Source: Ustulina deusta
Taxonomy: Eukaryota > Ascomycota > Sordariomycetes > Xylariales > Xylariaceae
Direction of reading: 5' to 3'
NCBI GenBank assembly: GCA_023159155.1
Contig: JAJNNX010000022.1
Location: forward strand, 496,001-560,000
Length of the DNA: 64,000 bases
The notes beneath the pieces are model-generated. The model saw only the letters and a program-made list of their open reading frames with translations, ran no database searches and was not told the DNA's origin. This document shows positions 47,987 to 59,050 of this stretch, in pieces; the first letter of the stretch is position 1, and every line of letters starts with the position of its first letter. A program made the position numbers and the translations under genes.

Positions 47987-49249
47987 TCATTTTTTAGTAC
48001 ATATGATCCACGTCAGGTGTCCACAGGGCCATAGGAAAGTCTCTGAGCCACTGTGCACAGTCCAATCCGCCGTGTCGACTGCACCGCACGTACGCAGAAG
48101 CACCTCGACCTCGCCAGCTGTTCGTGTGCGCAGACTAGAGATCAAGCCATCAAAGACCAGTACGAAGGGCACAATCGGGATTATGTAGACGAAGAAGAGG
48201 ATCTGCGGCGACCACCAATAGAGCAGAGGCGCAATTAAGAGGATGAAAAAGCCAAACAGCATACATGAGATGAAGGAAGAAAAGGTACGGGATTGAAGCT
48301 CGAAGATCCTATAAATGTGTATGCGTTAATAGATACAGGTGCTATTGACTTGATGGCAAAGAGAAAGGCTCACCCAAACCCGTCACTTGTCTCGACAGTG
48401 TTCTTTAGAATCGCCCTCGCGAGCTCATCGTCGAAGTGATGGAATGCGAGATTGAAGAGGCGAAAAACGCCCTTGCCCTCCGCCTTATTCTGCATGATTA
48501 GTTCGGGTGGCGCAGCAGCGGCGTTCACGGGCGTCGAGACATAGGTCAGGTGCGGGCTCGCGCGCGCGGCCTTCTCCCAGCTCTCGACGTGCGGGTGCAG
48601 GTCTGTGAGAACGAACTTGACGCCTTCGCTTCGGCGGCTGCCGTTCTGAGATGGGCCCTGAGAGACGACGGCCGCGTAGCTCAGCGCCGAGGAGGAGGAG
48701 GATGGCCTGGACGCGTCAGAACGGGTTCCGCTTAGCTGCCGGTTCAACGCCTGCTCGATATACGGTGTCGGGCCGCCGGCGCCGGCGCAGAAGTCGATGT
48801 ACGTGTAGGATGATACCGACGCGCTGCCTAGCTCGCGCCGCAGGATGTTGGCTACCAGTGTGGCTGGACTACACGACTGGAACAGCGGGACACATGTTGT
48901 CCATGCGTGCGTCAGGCCGGTTTGTACGTATGCCCGGAGGAAGGGCGGGAACCTGTGGTGAAATAGGGATGTAGTTAGTATTTGAGACGCTTAGGTAACA
49001 AGCTCAACGGGACTGTTGGTGGGAGATGCGCGAAGACCAGGTGCAGATTGGATGGGGGGATTCGTCGAGCTGGCGATCCCGGTGGATTGATAGGCTCGTC
49101 GGAATGGCCCGGTTCGGACTCGTGGATAGGTGCGAGGGCAGAGGCTGAGAATCAAGCGCCGACGTAGCGCACTAGCGAGGAAATACATGTGCGTACCAGG
49201 ACTGGTCAGCAATCTCGAAGAGATGCAACCGTGGAATCCACGGGGTCAT
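47987..49249 (-). CDS. Fungal membrane protein with FCAGAGGPTP motif, function unknown
   Basis: Model: exons 49249-49197, 48952-48374 and 48308-47987 (introns of 244 and 65 nt, both phase 2); 954 nt, 317 residues. The protein opens MTPWIPRLHLFEIADQSW and continues FPPFLRAYVQTGLTHAW, then YTYIDFCAGAGGPTPYIE, which resembles a Gly-rich nucleotide or S-adenosylmethionine-binding loop. A serine-rich region follows, then FVLTDLHPHVESWEKAAR and KGVFRLFNLAFHHFDDELAR. The last exon has two hydrophobic segments (SCMLFGFFILLIAPLLYWW and ILFFVYIIPIVPFVLVF). I recall ascomycete hypothetical proteins with this architecture; the combination suggests a methyltransferase-like fold followed by membrane anchors, which is inference. 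All joins keep frame and conserved strings cross both introns. Confidence 0.75.
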
Positions 49250-49876
49250 CTTGGGCCGGAATATTTTCAGGGAATCATCAATAAAACAGAAACGGGGCTG
49301 GCTTGTTTCCCGAGGCCAGAGACCAGCCAGGCGGCTTGGGTCTCAATTGATAGGGACTAGGTAGATAGGTATTATAGGTCTTGAATGAACTTTCTGTATG
49401 TAATGAGTGTTGTGATTTCTGGCTGCTTTGAGCTTTTTGAAGTAGAAATTCGACTGACAGTTCGCCAATGGTGCTTCTGAGATCAAACAGCGTGTTCCTG
49501 GTTCTGACGTAGTCATTACCTCTCGGCACACGAGTTACCGACCCCTGCCTGCAGCATCCGCTCTCCTGCGCCGGCTACACTCGGTCTGAAACACCCTCCC
49601 AGCCCTGCCGCACTAGCGCGACTGTGGCTGGTGGAAGGCTGAAACCGTGGTGCCTCGCTCTCGCCTCCGTACCCATCTCTTCGGCTCTTTTTGAAACGTT
49701 CGAGGTGCTGATTCATCACAGTAGATCGAGGAACTGGTAGGTGTTTCGCTCGAGCTGAAGCGCGCCCCCCAACCTCTTCGTGCATTTCTGTAATCTGTCT
49801 TCGGTCATGTTCGCAGAGAGAGATCCGCAATATTAGGAGTTGGTCAGCATCTTCATTTCACCTCCGGGGGAAGACC
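49250..49876. other. Divergent promoter region (membrane protein / P450)
   Basis: About 630 bp between oppositely oriented genes. No coding potential beyond short antisense frames. Confidence 0.6.
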
Positions 49877-51568
49877 ATGACAGTCTTCCTAGACGGAAAC
49901 GGCCTCCTATGGCTAGTGTTTATCTGCATACTCGGGATCTACTATTCATTGCTACGGGCTCCTAGTATTCGTCGAAATGGTAGCCCTTTGAGGTAAGCGC
50001 CACAAGCCGCACAGTTGTGCCATCTCTCTCATACATACGGGCTCATAGGAAGCCTCCGAACACACTCCCCATCGCTGGGAATGGCTTGGTGTTTTTGCAG
50101 GATCGCCAGAAGCTCTTCTCGTGGTTCGTGAGGTGTGAGAAACACTTCGGCCTCGAGACCTTCCAGATCACCGTACCCACCCTTCATCCTGGTGTCGTCA
50201 TCAATGACCCCGATAACCTTGACTACGTTTTCAAGAATGAGGGTGTCTTCGCCAAGGGCGACTTCGTCAAGCAGCGGTCCTGGGATCTCTTTGGGAACGG
50301 AATAATCAATGCCGACGGCGAGCTGTGGAAGGCTCAGAGAAGAGCAGGCTCTCACTTCCTCAGCACATCGAACCTTCGTGTCTTGACAGATGTAGCCCTC
50401 CCTCGGTATCTAAGCCGCATCGTCGGTCATGTGGAGTCACGGGTTAAGAATGGCGAAATCGTCGACTTACAACTTGTCTTCCATGAGATAACTAGCCTAC
50501 TAATGGGTAGGATGGCCTATGATATGGAGATGCACGCTGATGACGATTTTACCATGGCGTTCGAGCACGCTTCAGGCGTTGTCACAGAACGCTTTCAAAA
50601 TCCGTTATGGTCCATAACCGAGATATTCACAGGCTTCCGGTTCAGGAAATCGCTCGCTATCGTGCGAAAGTTTGGGTTGGGCATTGTGAACAATGCTATA
50701 GATGACCACCGAAAATCCGCCGAGTCTCCAACCCAACTAGGTGATGCGGACAGGAGCAGACTTGATAAAGTGTCCGGTAGTTTAATTCAATCTCTGCTCG
50801 CATCTTTGGGCTCACAGCAAAAGCTAGTAGCGGATGCAGCCCTCACATATCTGACTGCGGGGAGAGACACGACCGCACAGGCTTTGACATGGTGCCTCTA
50901 CCTGCTGATGCAGAATAAATCCGCCATGGAGAGGATCAGGGATGAAGCGCAAGGGTTGCTTAAAACAAAGGGTCTCAATTTTCAGCAGCTTGGTACCGAG
51001 AGTGACACCCCATCCGCCGTCTTTGCTCCTACATCTTTACCCTACACGATGGCAGCCTTCTACGAGGCTCTTCGACTATACCCTCCAATACCCTTTGAGA
51101 TCAGAGAGTGCGAACAAGCTACAACGTTACCCGACGGGACATTCCTCCCGGAGAAAGCGATCATAGTGTGGAGCTTGTGGGCGATGAATCGGTCCAAAAT
51201 AACCTGGGGCGAAGATGCCGATGTATTCAGGCCTGAGCGATGGTTCACGGACGGAAAATTCATCACTAAGAGCCCATCTGAATTCCCTGTTTTTTGTTAG
51301 TAGAGCCCTTGGATTTGTCCCCCCAGTTTCTTTCTTTCCCGTGAACAGAAAATACTGACAGCTAGTATCTATAGATGGCGGACCCAGGACCTGTCTGGGT
51401 AAGCGAATGGCTGAAATTATCGCGACCCAAGTCATTGCCACCATGCTCCTAATGTTCGAGTTCACACCGGCATATGAGGGTGAACGAGTCAGCAAAACCA
51501 GTCTTACTCTTCCCATGAAAGATGGTCTTCCTTGCTATGTAAAGAATAGAGCGCCGGGGTATATTTAA
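49877..51568 (+). CDS. Cytochrome P450, fatty-acid hydroxylase clan (CYP52/CYP86-like)
   Basis: Exons 49877-49992, 50049-51295 and 51375-51568; 1,557 nt, 518 residues, the usual P450 length. The N-terminus has a membrane anchor (NGLLWLVFICILGIYYSLL) followed by LRKPPNTLPIAGN. Diagnostic motifs: I-helix LTAGRDTTAQALTWCLYLL, K-helix ExxR in FYEALRLYPPIPFE, FRPERW, and the haem loop FPVFYGGPRTCLGKRMAE, whose first half lies at the end of exon 2 and the rest in exon 3. The sequence around LPYTMAAFYEALRLYPP and LWAMNRSKITWGEDADVF resembles alkane/fatty-acid omega-hydroxylase-type P450s, but subfamily assignment needs a database search. It should sit on the endoplasmic reticulum and work with NADPH-P450 reductase. 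No biosynthetic partner lies next to it. Confidence 0.87.
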
Positions 51569-52107
51569 CAACGTTCTGCCATCTCCGGGCGTTGATTCCT
51601 ACGGCGACCAGAAGTGTGGCACATGGTCGGCCCTCTGTCTATCGCTGTGCTAAGTGTGGTAAGGTATCCTCAATGTGCTCTCGAAAAAGTGCTCTGCTAA
51701 GTAGTCACTTAACCATTTATATCTTTACACAAAAGCCTCAATGCTGAAGTCTTAGAGGCAGGTGCTGACTGCCCCGTACGGCGTTGTCAGGTTCGGCGTT
51801 TAACACCCTCATGCCGCGGTCTGGTGCGAATGTTTGATATGTAGCTGATCGTTTAGCTGACAGTGTAACTTTCTATCTTTTGCAAAGTTGCTTTTACGCA
51901 TAGGGCCCCGTTGCGAGAATTGCATGTTATCTAAGTTTATTTCTAGGTGCGTCGATGGTGCCATCTAGCACAGAGCTCTTAGGAATTACACCTGGAAATC
52001 TAGATGATGAGCATTCACAGCTGCCATACCAATCCTCTCTCGCCAAGTCCTAGATCTCATCATATGAAAGTGAGAGCACAAACGCGATCCTCCAAATCTA
52101 GAGCTCG
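51569..52107. other. Intergenic region between convergent genes
   Basis: About 540 bp between the 3' ends of the P450 and amidoligase genes; no coding potential seen. Confidence 0.6.
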
Positions 52108-53608
52108 TCATTTGGAAAAGAATAGCTTTTTACCCTGGCTGTCATCGCAGAAACTAGAATCCTGAGCCCACACCTCCCGCATGTCCTTGAAGATACAGGT
52201 GTCGACGTCTAGAGCCTCGAGCAGCTCAATTCCGGTATAGTTCTCCTTCTCAATAACTTCCCCGATGAGTTTCTTGAAGGTGGCTTTGTTGGAAAGGCGG
52301 CAGAAGTCAGTGAATGCTATGCAGGCCTTAGCCCACTGGTTGATGTGGTTGGCGTCGACAGAGCCAGACATCTGGCGCCATTCAAAAGTCTGGATATTTC
52401 CCCCCGTTTTTCCCGCTGGCAAGAAGCGCAGGAATCCTACCGAACCTCTCTTAAAAGGATATCGGGACTTAGTGGCTTTGTCACATGCGTTGCACATCAA
52501 TTGTGCAACTTCCTCGATGCTGCCGCAGTCCCAGATACACCGGAGTTGGGCGCGTCGAAGTTGGGTCAAACTAGCTCCGGGGACATAATCTTCCATCGTG
52601 GGACCCCCGTCACCCAAGTTCCGCCCCTCGACGTCGAGGGCTGCCTGCGATTTGATTGCTAGCACGGAGTAGTTAGTCAGGGAGAGGCAGCACCTATTGT
52701 CATGACGGCTCGGGTGGTGTAGCTCAAAGATGGCCTTCTCCGTGAGCCAATAGAGAGTGGCAAACTTCTTGACGGTGAGCAAGCTGTATTCGGAGCTAGA
52801 GTTAGCCGTTGCTGGTCATGGTAGACAAATCTGAATGGGTTCGGGCGCTTGCGGGAAGCAGAAAAGCTCTGGTTAGGCAACTGTTTCTCTTCAGGCACAC
52901 CAAAAGGGAGAATAAATGGCTCTGGAATACTAACCTGAAGGGCTCGTTGCCACGACCCACATGGATGTGCACCGCAGTTGACTTGTTGAGGTGGATTCGA
53001 ACGGCCTGGAGAACCCGGCACACATCTTCAATCTTAGTGCCGTAGTCGTGAGAACCCATGACCGGGGATGTCAGCTCACAGTTAGTCCAATTATAGGGGC
53101 CCTCGGCACCGTGTTTGTTGACCGTACCGTCGCCGCCGAGGCGCCAAGAGTCATAAATCACTACATTGTCGTGGGGAGGGTGAAAGTTATCGTCGTCCAT
53201 CGCCCGGAAGGGAATGCCATCAAGCTGCTGAAGAGTCTCCACTACCAGCATATGGGGTCAGTAACCATCACCCCTCGTGTGATCCCGTGAGGGTTTCTAA
53301 AGTGAGACAAGCTCTGAAGATATAATCATCGCTCGAACAAGAGCCACTTTGACCCTGGACCCGATCAAAATGGGCGGAAAGATCTGCGAGAGTTACTTAC
53401 GTAGCTGCTCGCGGACTTCTGTCTTGATATCCTCTGGGTCACCGCTCGTCGACTTGTACAAACGCTTGTTCTTGATGTCTGGATCGGGATCTTTTGCCAT
53501 GTAATGGATGGAAGGAAGAAGGAACTCGAATTCAACTCCACATGTTAGAGTCCCATTGCTATCATCAAGGGCTTCGATCATCTCATCAATCTTCGGAATA
53601 GACGCCAT
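52108..53608 (-). CDS. Putative amidoligase (Amidoligase_2 family)
   Basis: Model: exons 53608-53401, 53241-52935 and 52783-52108; 1,191 nt, 396 residues. The N-terminus MASIPKIDEMIEALDD leads to TCGVEFEFLLP, the usual Gly-x-Glu-x-Glu opening of this family. Exon 2 has NCELTSPVM and VHIHVGRGNEPF, the second hallmark; exon 3 starts LLTVKKFATLYWLTEKAIF and HHPSRHDNRCCLSL and ends with TFEWRQMSGSVDANHINQW. Amidoligases are ATP-grasp-like/glutamine-synthetase-fold enzymes that form amide bonds; fungal members are common, often in accessory regions, and their substrates are mostly unknown. The second intron uses a GTTAGT donor. The start is chosen at MASIP because the upstream extension of the frame looks non-coding. 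Confidence 0.82.
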
Positions 53609-54679
53609 GGCGGATATGTGGACACGTAAAGGAATGGGAGTATGGATGCGCACAGCCATAGAAGAGAATGGTCCACTTGAAGCCCAAGAAAACTCCTTTT
53701 CTTTTTTTAACGACGAAATAAACATCAGTGTTGAATGGCTTGCTGTGGGAACCGTCTAGCGCCAGATTTTTAATGAGCATGGAGGAAGGCGCGTGCTTGT
53801 TTGCTTCACTTCTGGGCTCTTCTTCTTTTGGCAACATGTCTCGCCCGGAGTGCTGGGGTGCGGAACACGAAGGGTCACGACTGTGCTATCATGCTACCAG
53901 GCCGAACTTCTAAAAGTGAGAGATGGAACAACCTCTATTCTACTGACCGATGATACCGTCCCTGAGAGGTCGTGTGCTCTTGTAACAGATGAGACATGTG
54001 TCTATGTAAACAAAGGCGTCATGTCTACTGTTCAGACACTTGCGGCATCAATGTGTGCAATGCTTCTCAAACACCTTGCTCAAGATCCCTCATTTCCTTC
54101 TTTCTTTCTTCTTTCTTCTTTCTTTTTTTCTCAAAAGAAATGGGTGAGCGTTGTCAGTATTGCGAGACATTCTCTCCTACTTGTTTGTGTTTCTACAATG
54201 TACAGAATAAAGACACAACTTAATATACCCATCGATCCAACTTTCATCATGAACATCCCAAGTCACAAGCGAGACCCTCTTACCGACGTGATATCCCTTC
54301 ATAAATAGATTCAAGATTATTGAATCACGATACAATCCAGCACTCTTCAGCCTCACTTCGTCTGCTCAGCATCAAGGTTCTGCTCGGCAGTAGAGAATGC
54401 TGCCAGCTAAGCAGGCTTGCGAAAGCCATTTAACCTACTTGAGACGACAGATAGAGGAATTCCTAGTGTAGCGCAGAACATAATCAGATATCCTTTTGAG
54501 TGATTGGTATTAGTCAGGGTTAGTTGCTCTCAAAGTAACCAATCAGAAGCCACTTCTAATCCACGCCAGGCAATTTAAAGTCTCTCCAGCACCAACATGC
54601 CATAGTATAATTTTAAACTTATCCTGCATCTCTAGCTTTATACGCGATAGACATCTCATACAAGCCGGATAACACGAAG
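53609..54679. other. Divergent promoter region with pyrimidine microsatellite
   Basis: About 1.1 kb between the amidoligase and the Ada-type gene. It contains a TTTC/TTCTT run at about 54093-54131. A 171-codon + frame (53793-54308) spans this run and has no recognisable motif. Confidence 0.55.
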
Positions 54680-55486
54680 ATGACCCAAAGCAATACGGTC
54701 GCCATTCCGCGCAGCAAGACAAAGCCAGCACATCCCAGTGCATCATCAACCGACGAGGCCAGGTGGCGGCTTGTCCTCGCCCATACCCCCTCCTCTGATT
54801 TTCTATACGGCGTTCTCTCGACGGGGATCTTCTGCCGAACAAGCTGTCCATCACGCCGGCCACGTCGTGCAAATGTACGGTTCTTCGATTCCGCACCCAG
54901 CGCAGTAGCGGCCGGGTTCCGGGCGTGCCGGCGCTGCCGTCCGGAGTCTGCAGACTCTAGCCACGAATCGCCACGAGCTTCTGCAGAAAAACAAGTCGAG
55001 ATGGCGTGCGCGTATGTGCGTCAGCGCAAGGGGGAAGCTCAGCTATTGGAGATCGCAGCCCATGTAGGGTTGTCACCTCGCTATTTCCATGGCTTGTTCA
55101 AACAAATCCTAGGCACGACGCCTGGCACCTATGCGGCGGCGATTAGACGAGAGAGTTCTAGCCCTATGCTGCCTGTGACTGCAGTTCCAGATTCTACGCC
55201 TCATGCCGTCAACCTTATTACGACCAATCTCGCGCATCTTGCTCCGATTGACGACACTACGTGCCAGATGTCTTTCGTGGATTCTCCTCAGACCACGGAT
55301 GACTGGTCTCCAGAATTCTTTGAGGATTTTGGCCGTATGGACTTTGATCAAGGCCTATATTCGGAGTGGCTTGATGCCTGCGACTTGGACATAGCAAGAT
55401 TTTTAGAAGCGAACAGCGATGCCATTGAACCGCGAATAGATACCCATGCACCACACTTCGTGGATCCTTCACTCCTCAGCTCATGA
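54680..55486 (+). CDS. Ada-type metal-binding / AraC-like HTH DNA-binding protein
   Basis: Single exon, 268 residues. Residues 25-90 match the bacterial Ada N-terminal (methylphosphotriester) domain: RWRLVLAHTPSSDFLYGV, then GIFCRTSCPSRRPRRANV and FRACRRC. Four cysteines (Cys52, Cys56, Cys83, Cys86) have exactly the 4/27/3 spacing of the zinc site of E. coli Ada, in which one Cys accepts a methyl group from DNA phosphotriesters. Residues 100-155 form one AraC-type helix-turn-helix (LLEIAAHVGLSPRYFHGLFK). The C-terminal 110 residues are acidic (SPEFFEDFGRMDFDQ) and may activate transcription. There is no O6-alkylguanine transferase domain (no PCHRV active site). Such short Ada forms exist in filamentous fungi and would sense DNA methylation damage; a role in alkylation response is inferred. 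It is convergent with the DUF1203 gene. Confidence 0.87.
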   Translation: MTQSNTVAIPRSKTKPAHPSASSTDEARWRLVLAHTPSSDFLYGVLSTGIFCRTSCPSRRPRRANVRFFDSAPSAVAAGFRACRRCRPESADSSHESPRASAEKQVEMACAYVRQRKGEAQLLEIAAHVGLSPRYFHGLFKQILGTTPGTYAAAIRRESSSPMLPVTAVPDSTPHAVNLITTNLAHLAPIDDTTCQMSFVDSPQTTDDWSPEFFEDFGRMDFDQGLYSEWLDACDLDIARFLEANSDAIEPRIDTHAPHFVDPSLLSS

Positions 55487-55688
55487 AAGGCGGTATCTCG
55501 ACATGCGGTTCCTACGAGCCCATAACAGCGGCATTCCAATTTTATCTAGCTAGCTTAGAGAATTGACCGCCACTGAGCGCGACTTGATGCCAACCACTCA
55601 CACAGAACACCCTTCCCAATAACTTGACCATCTCGGCCAGGAGATCTCCTGCCTAAGTACAACACACGACACCCATCCAACTATCCGT

Positions 55689-56300
55689 TTAGTTAGGCAA
55701 AGATGCTTTCTCGATCCGGACAGCAAAGCAACCCTGCGCAGCATAGTGCACATGGCAATACTCGGCCGAGGATTCATCGCCCAACAGCCGCTGGCACGTC
55801 TCCGGCAAACGGTCTCCATCGACGACTTCCGCACCGCGCAGCATATGCTGCCCATCGTAAGCGCGAACAGACAGGAGTCGTTTTCGCAGCTGCTCGGGGA
55901 CCGATCCGCCCGACGGCTGCACGGCCGCAGGCTCGCATGCCGGGTTGGAATGAACGAAGATGGGCGAGGCGCATTGGTAGGGGCTTTTGCCGAGAAAGGG
56001 GTCATACGATACAAGCAGCAGCTCATCGCCAACTTGGCTGTCTTGGAGACACCGCCGGCAGGGGACTGGTCCGTCTGGGGTTTTCAGGACGGAGAGGAGG
56101 GCAGACGGTTCTTCTACGAGAGGTGCGGGCAAGGGACGCAAGCGCACGGTCTCTGGGAGAAGCCGCTGCTGATGGGTTGTCTGGAATTCGTCAGTACGAG
56201 ATTGGCTCCCTCCCACGCTGGGACCGTTCGTGGTTGGATTACTTACGCCCGTGTTGGCCTCGGAGCCACTCGTCATGGTCGAAGGCGGTGCTGTAGCCAT
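55689..56300 (-). CDS. DUF1203-family protein
   Basis: Single exon, 203 residues. After a Ser/Thr-rich 40-residue lead, the domain runs through VRLRPLPAPL, PCRRCLQDSQVGDELLLVSY, DPFLGKSPYQCASPIFVHSN, LLSVRAYDG and a closing HYAAQGCFAVRI. The PCRxCL, Y-x-PF-x-x-x-x-P-Y, SPIFVH and RAYD strings are those I associate with DUF1203, a family of bacterial and fungal proteins without an assigned reaction. The conserved Cys pair and His suggest metal binding or redox use, which is inference. Frames on the + strand over the same DNA (55703-56327) are long because of GC bias but lack motifs. The start ATG lies at 56300. It faces the Ada-type gene with about 200 bp between stops. Confidence 0.72.
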   Translation of the reverse strand: MATAPPSTMTSGSEANTGVSNPTTNGPSVGGSQSRTDEFQTTHQQRLLPETVRLRPLPAPLVEEPSALLSVLKTPDGPVPCRRCLQDSQVGDELLLVSYDPFLGKSPYQCASPIFVHSNPACEPAAVQPSGGSVPEQLRKRLLSVRAYDGQHMLRGAEVVDGDRLPETCQRLLGDESSAEYCHVHYAAQGCFAVRIEKASLPN

Positions 56301-57333
56301 CTTGCGTGGGAACTATTTCTTCGATAGTAGTTGTTGGGTCTTGATCAAGAGAAGGATGGAGTTGGAACGACTTCAGGGGAGAAAAAAAAACTAGAGATCT
56401 GAGCGCTCTTTTATGTTGGTTTCGAGGTCTCTGATACCTTATACTTGTTATTAGTTGTTGTCAAAGTGGCCAATTAGGGGCGACTTATTGAAATATGATC
56501 ACCAGTGGGGCTTGCTGAGGAAGTGGCCTATGATACGGGATATGAGAATTAAAGAATTGTGATATTAATAATATGAGAAGGCTCCCTGTGCCTTGGGCTA
56601 TGCCTTGGAGACGACTCATCCTTTCCCTGTGAGATTCTTCAGTACAGTAGTTGTGAAATGCGAAGCGAAGCTACGGCCGTGAACATCTCCTTTCTGTCCT
56701 ACTCTTCTGATCTCATATCTCGCTTCCCTTCACTTGCTTCATTTCTCGCCTCCCCTTCTCGAATAAGCATTGTGCAAGTAGTATCTGAGCTTAGATTTAT
56801 TCCTATTTTCTCAGCTTGTTTATCCTGTAATTTACTAAAGCATGCTAGAAGTCAGGACAGGATACAAGACACATGTATAATTACGAGTCAACCATAAACA
56901 ACGTGGGTTTCATCGTTCTTCCAGAGGTCCTAAATGTAGGTTTGATGTCACTAATAAATAATTGAAATTTATGAGTTATTCGCCATCGGAGCCGCAGGTT
57001 GGATGTATCTTACTCCGAGTCACGGCCTTTCTGTCACTACCCCAGTCTGCTTACTGTGCGTCCATACGGCCCCGAAACTGAAATTCTTCAATCCCGGTGC
57101 GCCTTGCGCCAGTATTGGTAAGTCTTTTTCCCTAGGTCGTGTCATGTCGCGAGTGATTAGGTAGGTATCAATCCCTGAGGCTACAATTCGCATAAACTTG
57201 TACATCGTGTCTACCCAAGCAAGGAGCTCTACTCAACGTAAAGCGGCTGCCCTTACGAACAACACCTTTGCCGCTTTGTAGACATGAGACACGTTCAGAG
57301 CTTGCTGTAGTAGGGCGTTTGAGATGAGAAAGG
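56301..57333. other. Divergent promoter region (DUF1203 / acyltransferase)
   Basis: About 1 kb upstream of both the DUF1203 gene and the acyltransferase gene. Short frames only. Confidence 0.55.
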
Positions 57334-58866
57334 ATGGCGGCTGCTGCATCGCCACTCCGCCTCTCTCCCCTAGAGGAGTTCATGCCACGTGCCTACGTGC
57401 GCCAGATCTACTGCTTCCCAACAACAAGCCCACAGGCAGTTAGTACGCTGTCGCGCGGATTACCCGGGCTGGCCCGAGATGTGCCATACATCCTCTCGCG
57501 AGTTGTCAGCGACAAATCAGGAACGGGCGCAAGGGTGGCGGTAAGCGCCCCATGCCAGAGCCCCGAAGACATCTTCTCGTGGCACGACCTCTCCGATTCC
57601 ATGAGCTACGCCGCTCTTAAAGCCGGGCATTTCGCGCCCGGGGCGTTTCCCGCGCACGCTGTCGCCCCGCCAGACACCCTGCCGCCGTGCCCGGCTTCGC
57701 CGGCCGTGTTCCTCGCCCGCGCGTCGCTGGTCGACGGCGGGCTGATCCTGTGCGTGGCGGCGCATCACGTCGTGACGGACATCACGGGGCTCGGCGCGCT
57801 TCTCAAGATCTGGGCATCGCATTGCCGCGATGGCGGGTCCGACATCGGGTTTGGCGCGAGCTGGATGGACCGGGGCCCTCTCTTCTCAGCGTCGCGCAGT
57901 CCCGCATCTACAATGCCTGGTCTTCTCCATCTCAAGACGCCTGACGAATCAGCAGCAGTGCGGGGCACTGGTCGAGCGGGGACGGGGCAGCCACAGATCC
58001 CCTATTATCGAACGGGCATCTTCTACTTCCCGCGCCGGCCTCTACGGGTGCTGAGAGATGCCGCGAACGCGCACGTCGCGTCGCGGGAGCCTGGGTCGTG
58101 GGTCGCGACGAGCGATATCTTATCTTCTCTGCTATGGAGCGCGATCATCGCTGCCCGGGGGAACCCCCCTCCCCTCCTCGATAGTGCTGATGAGCAGAGG
58201 GTTACATGCAAAGACACACGAGCCAGCAGCAGCACATTGTCATTCCCCGTGCAGTTCCGCTCTGCGCTTCGCCCGCCTCTCCCGCGGGACTTCCTAGGCG
58301 CCGCGTTCGTGATGACGAGAGCAAGAGTGCCGCATGAGGATGTGTGTCGCATCTCCTCCTGCTTCAGGACTAGCTCTACATCTGCAGCCCAGGACGGAGA
58401 GTCGGGGCCCGAAGACGCTGGGACGGAGATATCGCTGCACTCTGCGGAGATTTCGGCGCTCGCGGAGGTCGCGCTCGCGATTAGGCGGGCTGTCCGAAGG
58501 ATCGACGATGCTGCTGTGCGCGGCGTGTTAGCGTACCTCGAGGCGCATCCAGGCACCAATCTAGAGGTGCCGCTTGTCTTGGGTCCGTCCAGGTGCGAGG
58601 CGGGGGGGAGCGGGACGTCGGTCGTGTCATGGGCAGACCAATGCGTCTATGAGCTTAACTGGGGGGATGCCGTTGGTCAGTGTGATACGGTGCGGTTGTC
58701 CAAGATGGCGTATCAGAGAGATCCCATTGTACTACCGCATATTCCTGGCCTCAACGGGGACGACGGCGGGGTAGAAGTGATTATGAGTTATGAGGCAGAT
58801 GTTATGCAGAGAGTGATAGAAGGCCCTGTCATGAGGCTGTTTGCGACATTGCGATGCTTGTCGTGA
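57334..58866 (+). CDS. BAHD-type acyltransferase (transferase family PF02458-like)
   Basis: Single exon, 510 residues, GC-rich. The catalytic HHxxxD motif is present as AAHHVVTDITG (His144, His145, Asp149), and the structural DFGWG-like motif is ELNWGDAVG near residue 440. The early segment YVRQIYCFPTT and the mid segment YYRTGIFYFP also fit the family. BAHD enzymes transfer acyl groups from CoA thioesters to alcohols or amines; fungal members act in detoxification and secondary metabolism, including trichothecene 3-O-acetyltransferase relatives. The substrate cannot be told from the sequence, and no biosynthetic core enzyme lies adjacent. The start used is the first ATG of the frame. Confidence 0.82.
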   Translation: MAAAASPLRLSPLEEFMPRAYVRQIYCFPTTSPQAVSTLSRGLPGLARDVPYILSRVVSDKSGTGARVAVSAPCQSPEDIFSWHDLSDSMSYAALKAGHFAPGAFPAHAVAPPDTLPPCPASPAVFLARASLVDGGLILCVAAHHVVTDITGLGALLKIWASHCRDGGSDIGFGASWMDRGPLFSASRSPASTMPGLLHLKTPDESAAVRGTGRAGTGQPQIPYYRTGIFYFPRRPLRVLRDAANAHVASREPGSWVATSDILSSLLWSAIIAARGNPPPLLDSADEQRVTCKDTRASSSTLSFPVQFRSALRPPLPRDFLGAAFVMTRARVPHEDVCRISSCFRTSSTSAAQDGESGPEDAGTEISLHSAEISALAEVALAIRRAVRRIDDAAVRGVLAYLEAHPGTNLEVPLVLGPSRCEAGGSGTSVVSWADQCVYELNWGDAVGQCDTVRLSKMAYQRDPIVLPHIPGLNGDDGGVEVIMSYEADVMQRVIEGPVMRLFATLRCLS

Positions 58867-59050
58867 TGCTCTCTTACTAATGAATTCTAGAGACTTATAT
58901 CATTTTGTGTCCGAAGTGCGGTATTTACACTAGTTTTGTTATACATAATGCAGGCGAGAGCCCCTTGTCTTATACCATGTTTCGAAGCCACACTCGGGTA
59001 TCATATTTGCTGCAACATCCCCTTTTCTAACTACTTGTGCGGAATTTTGC

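Noticed and set aside
53793..54308. 171-codon + frame between amidoligase and Ada-type gene
   Set aside because: It runs through a TTCTT microsatellite and has no conserved features; likely non-coding.
55703..56327. Two long + strand frames (197 and 193 codons) opposite the DUF1203 gene
   Set aside because: They are antisense shadows of a GC-rich gene; only the minus-strand frame contains family motifs.
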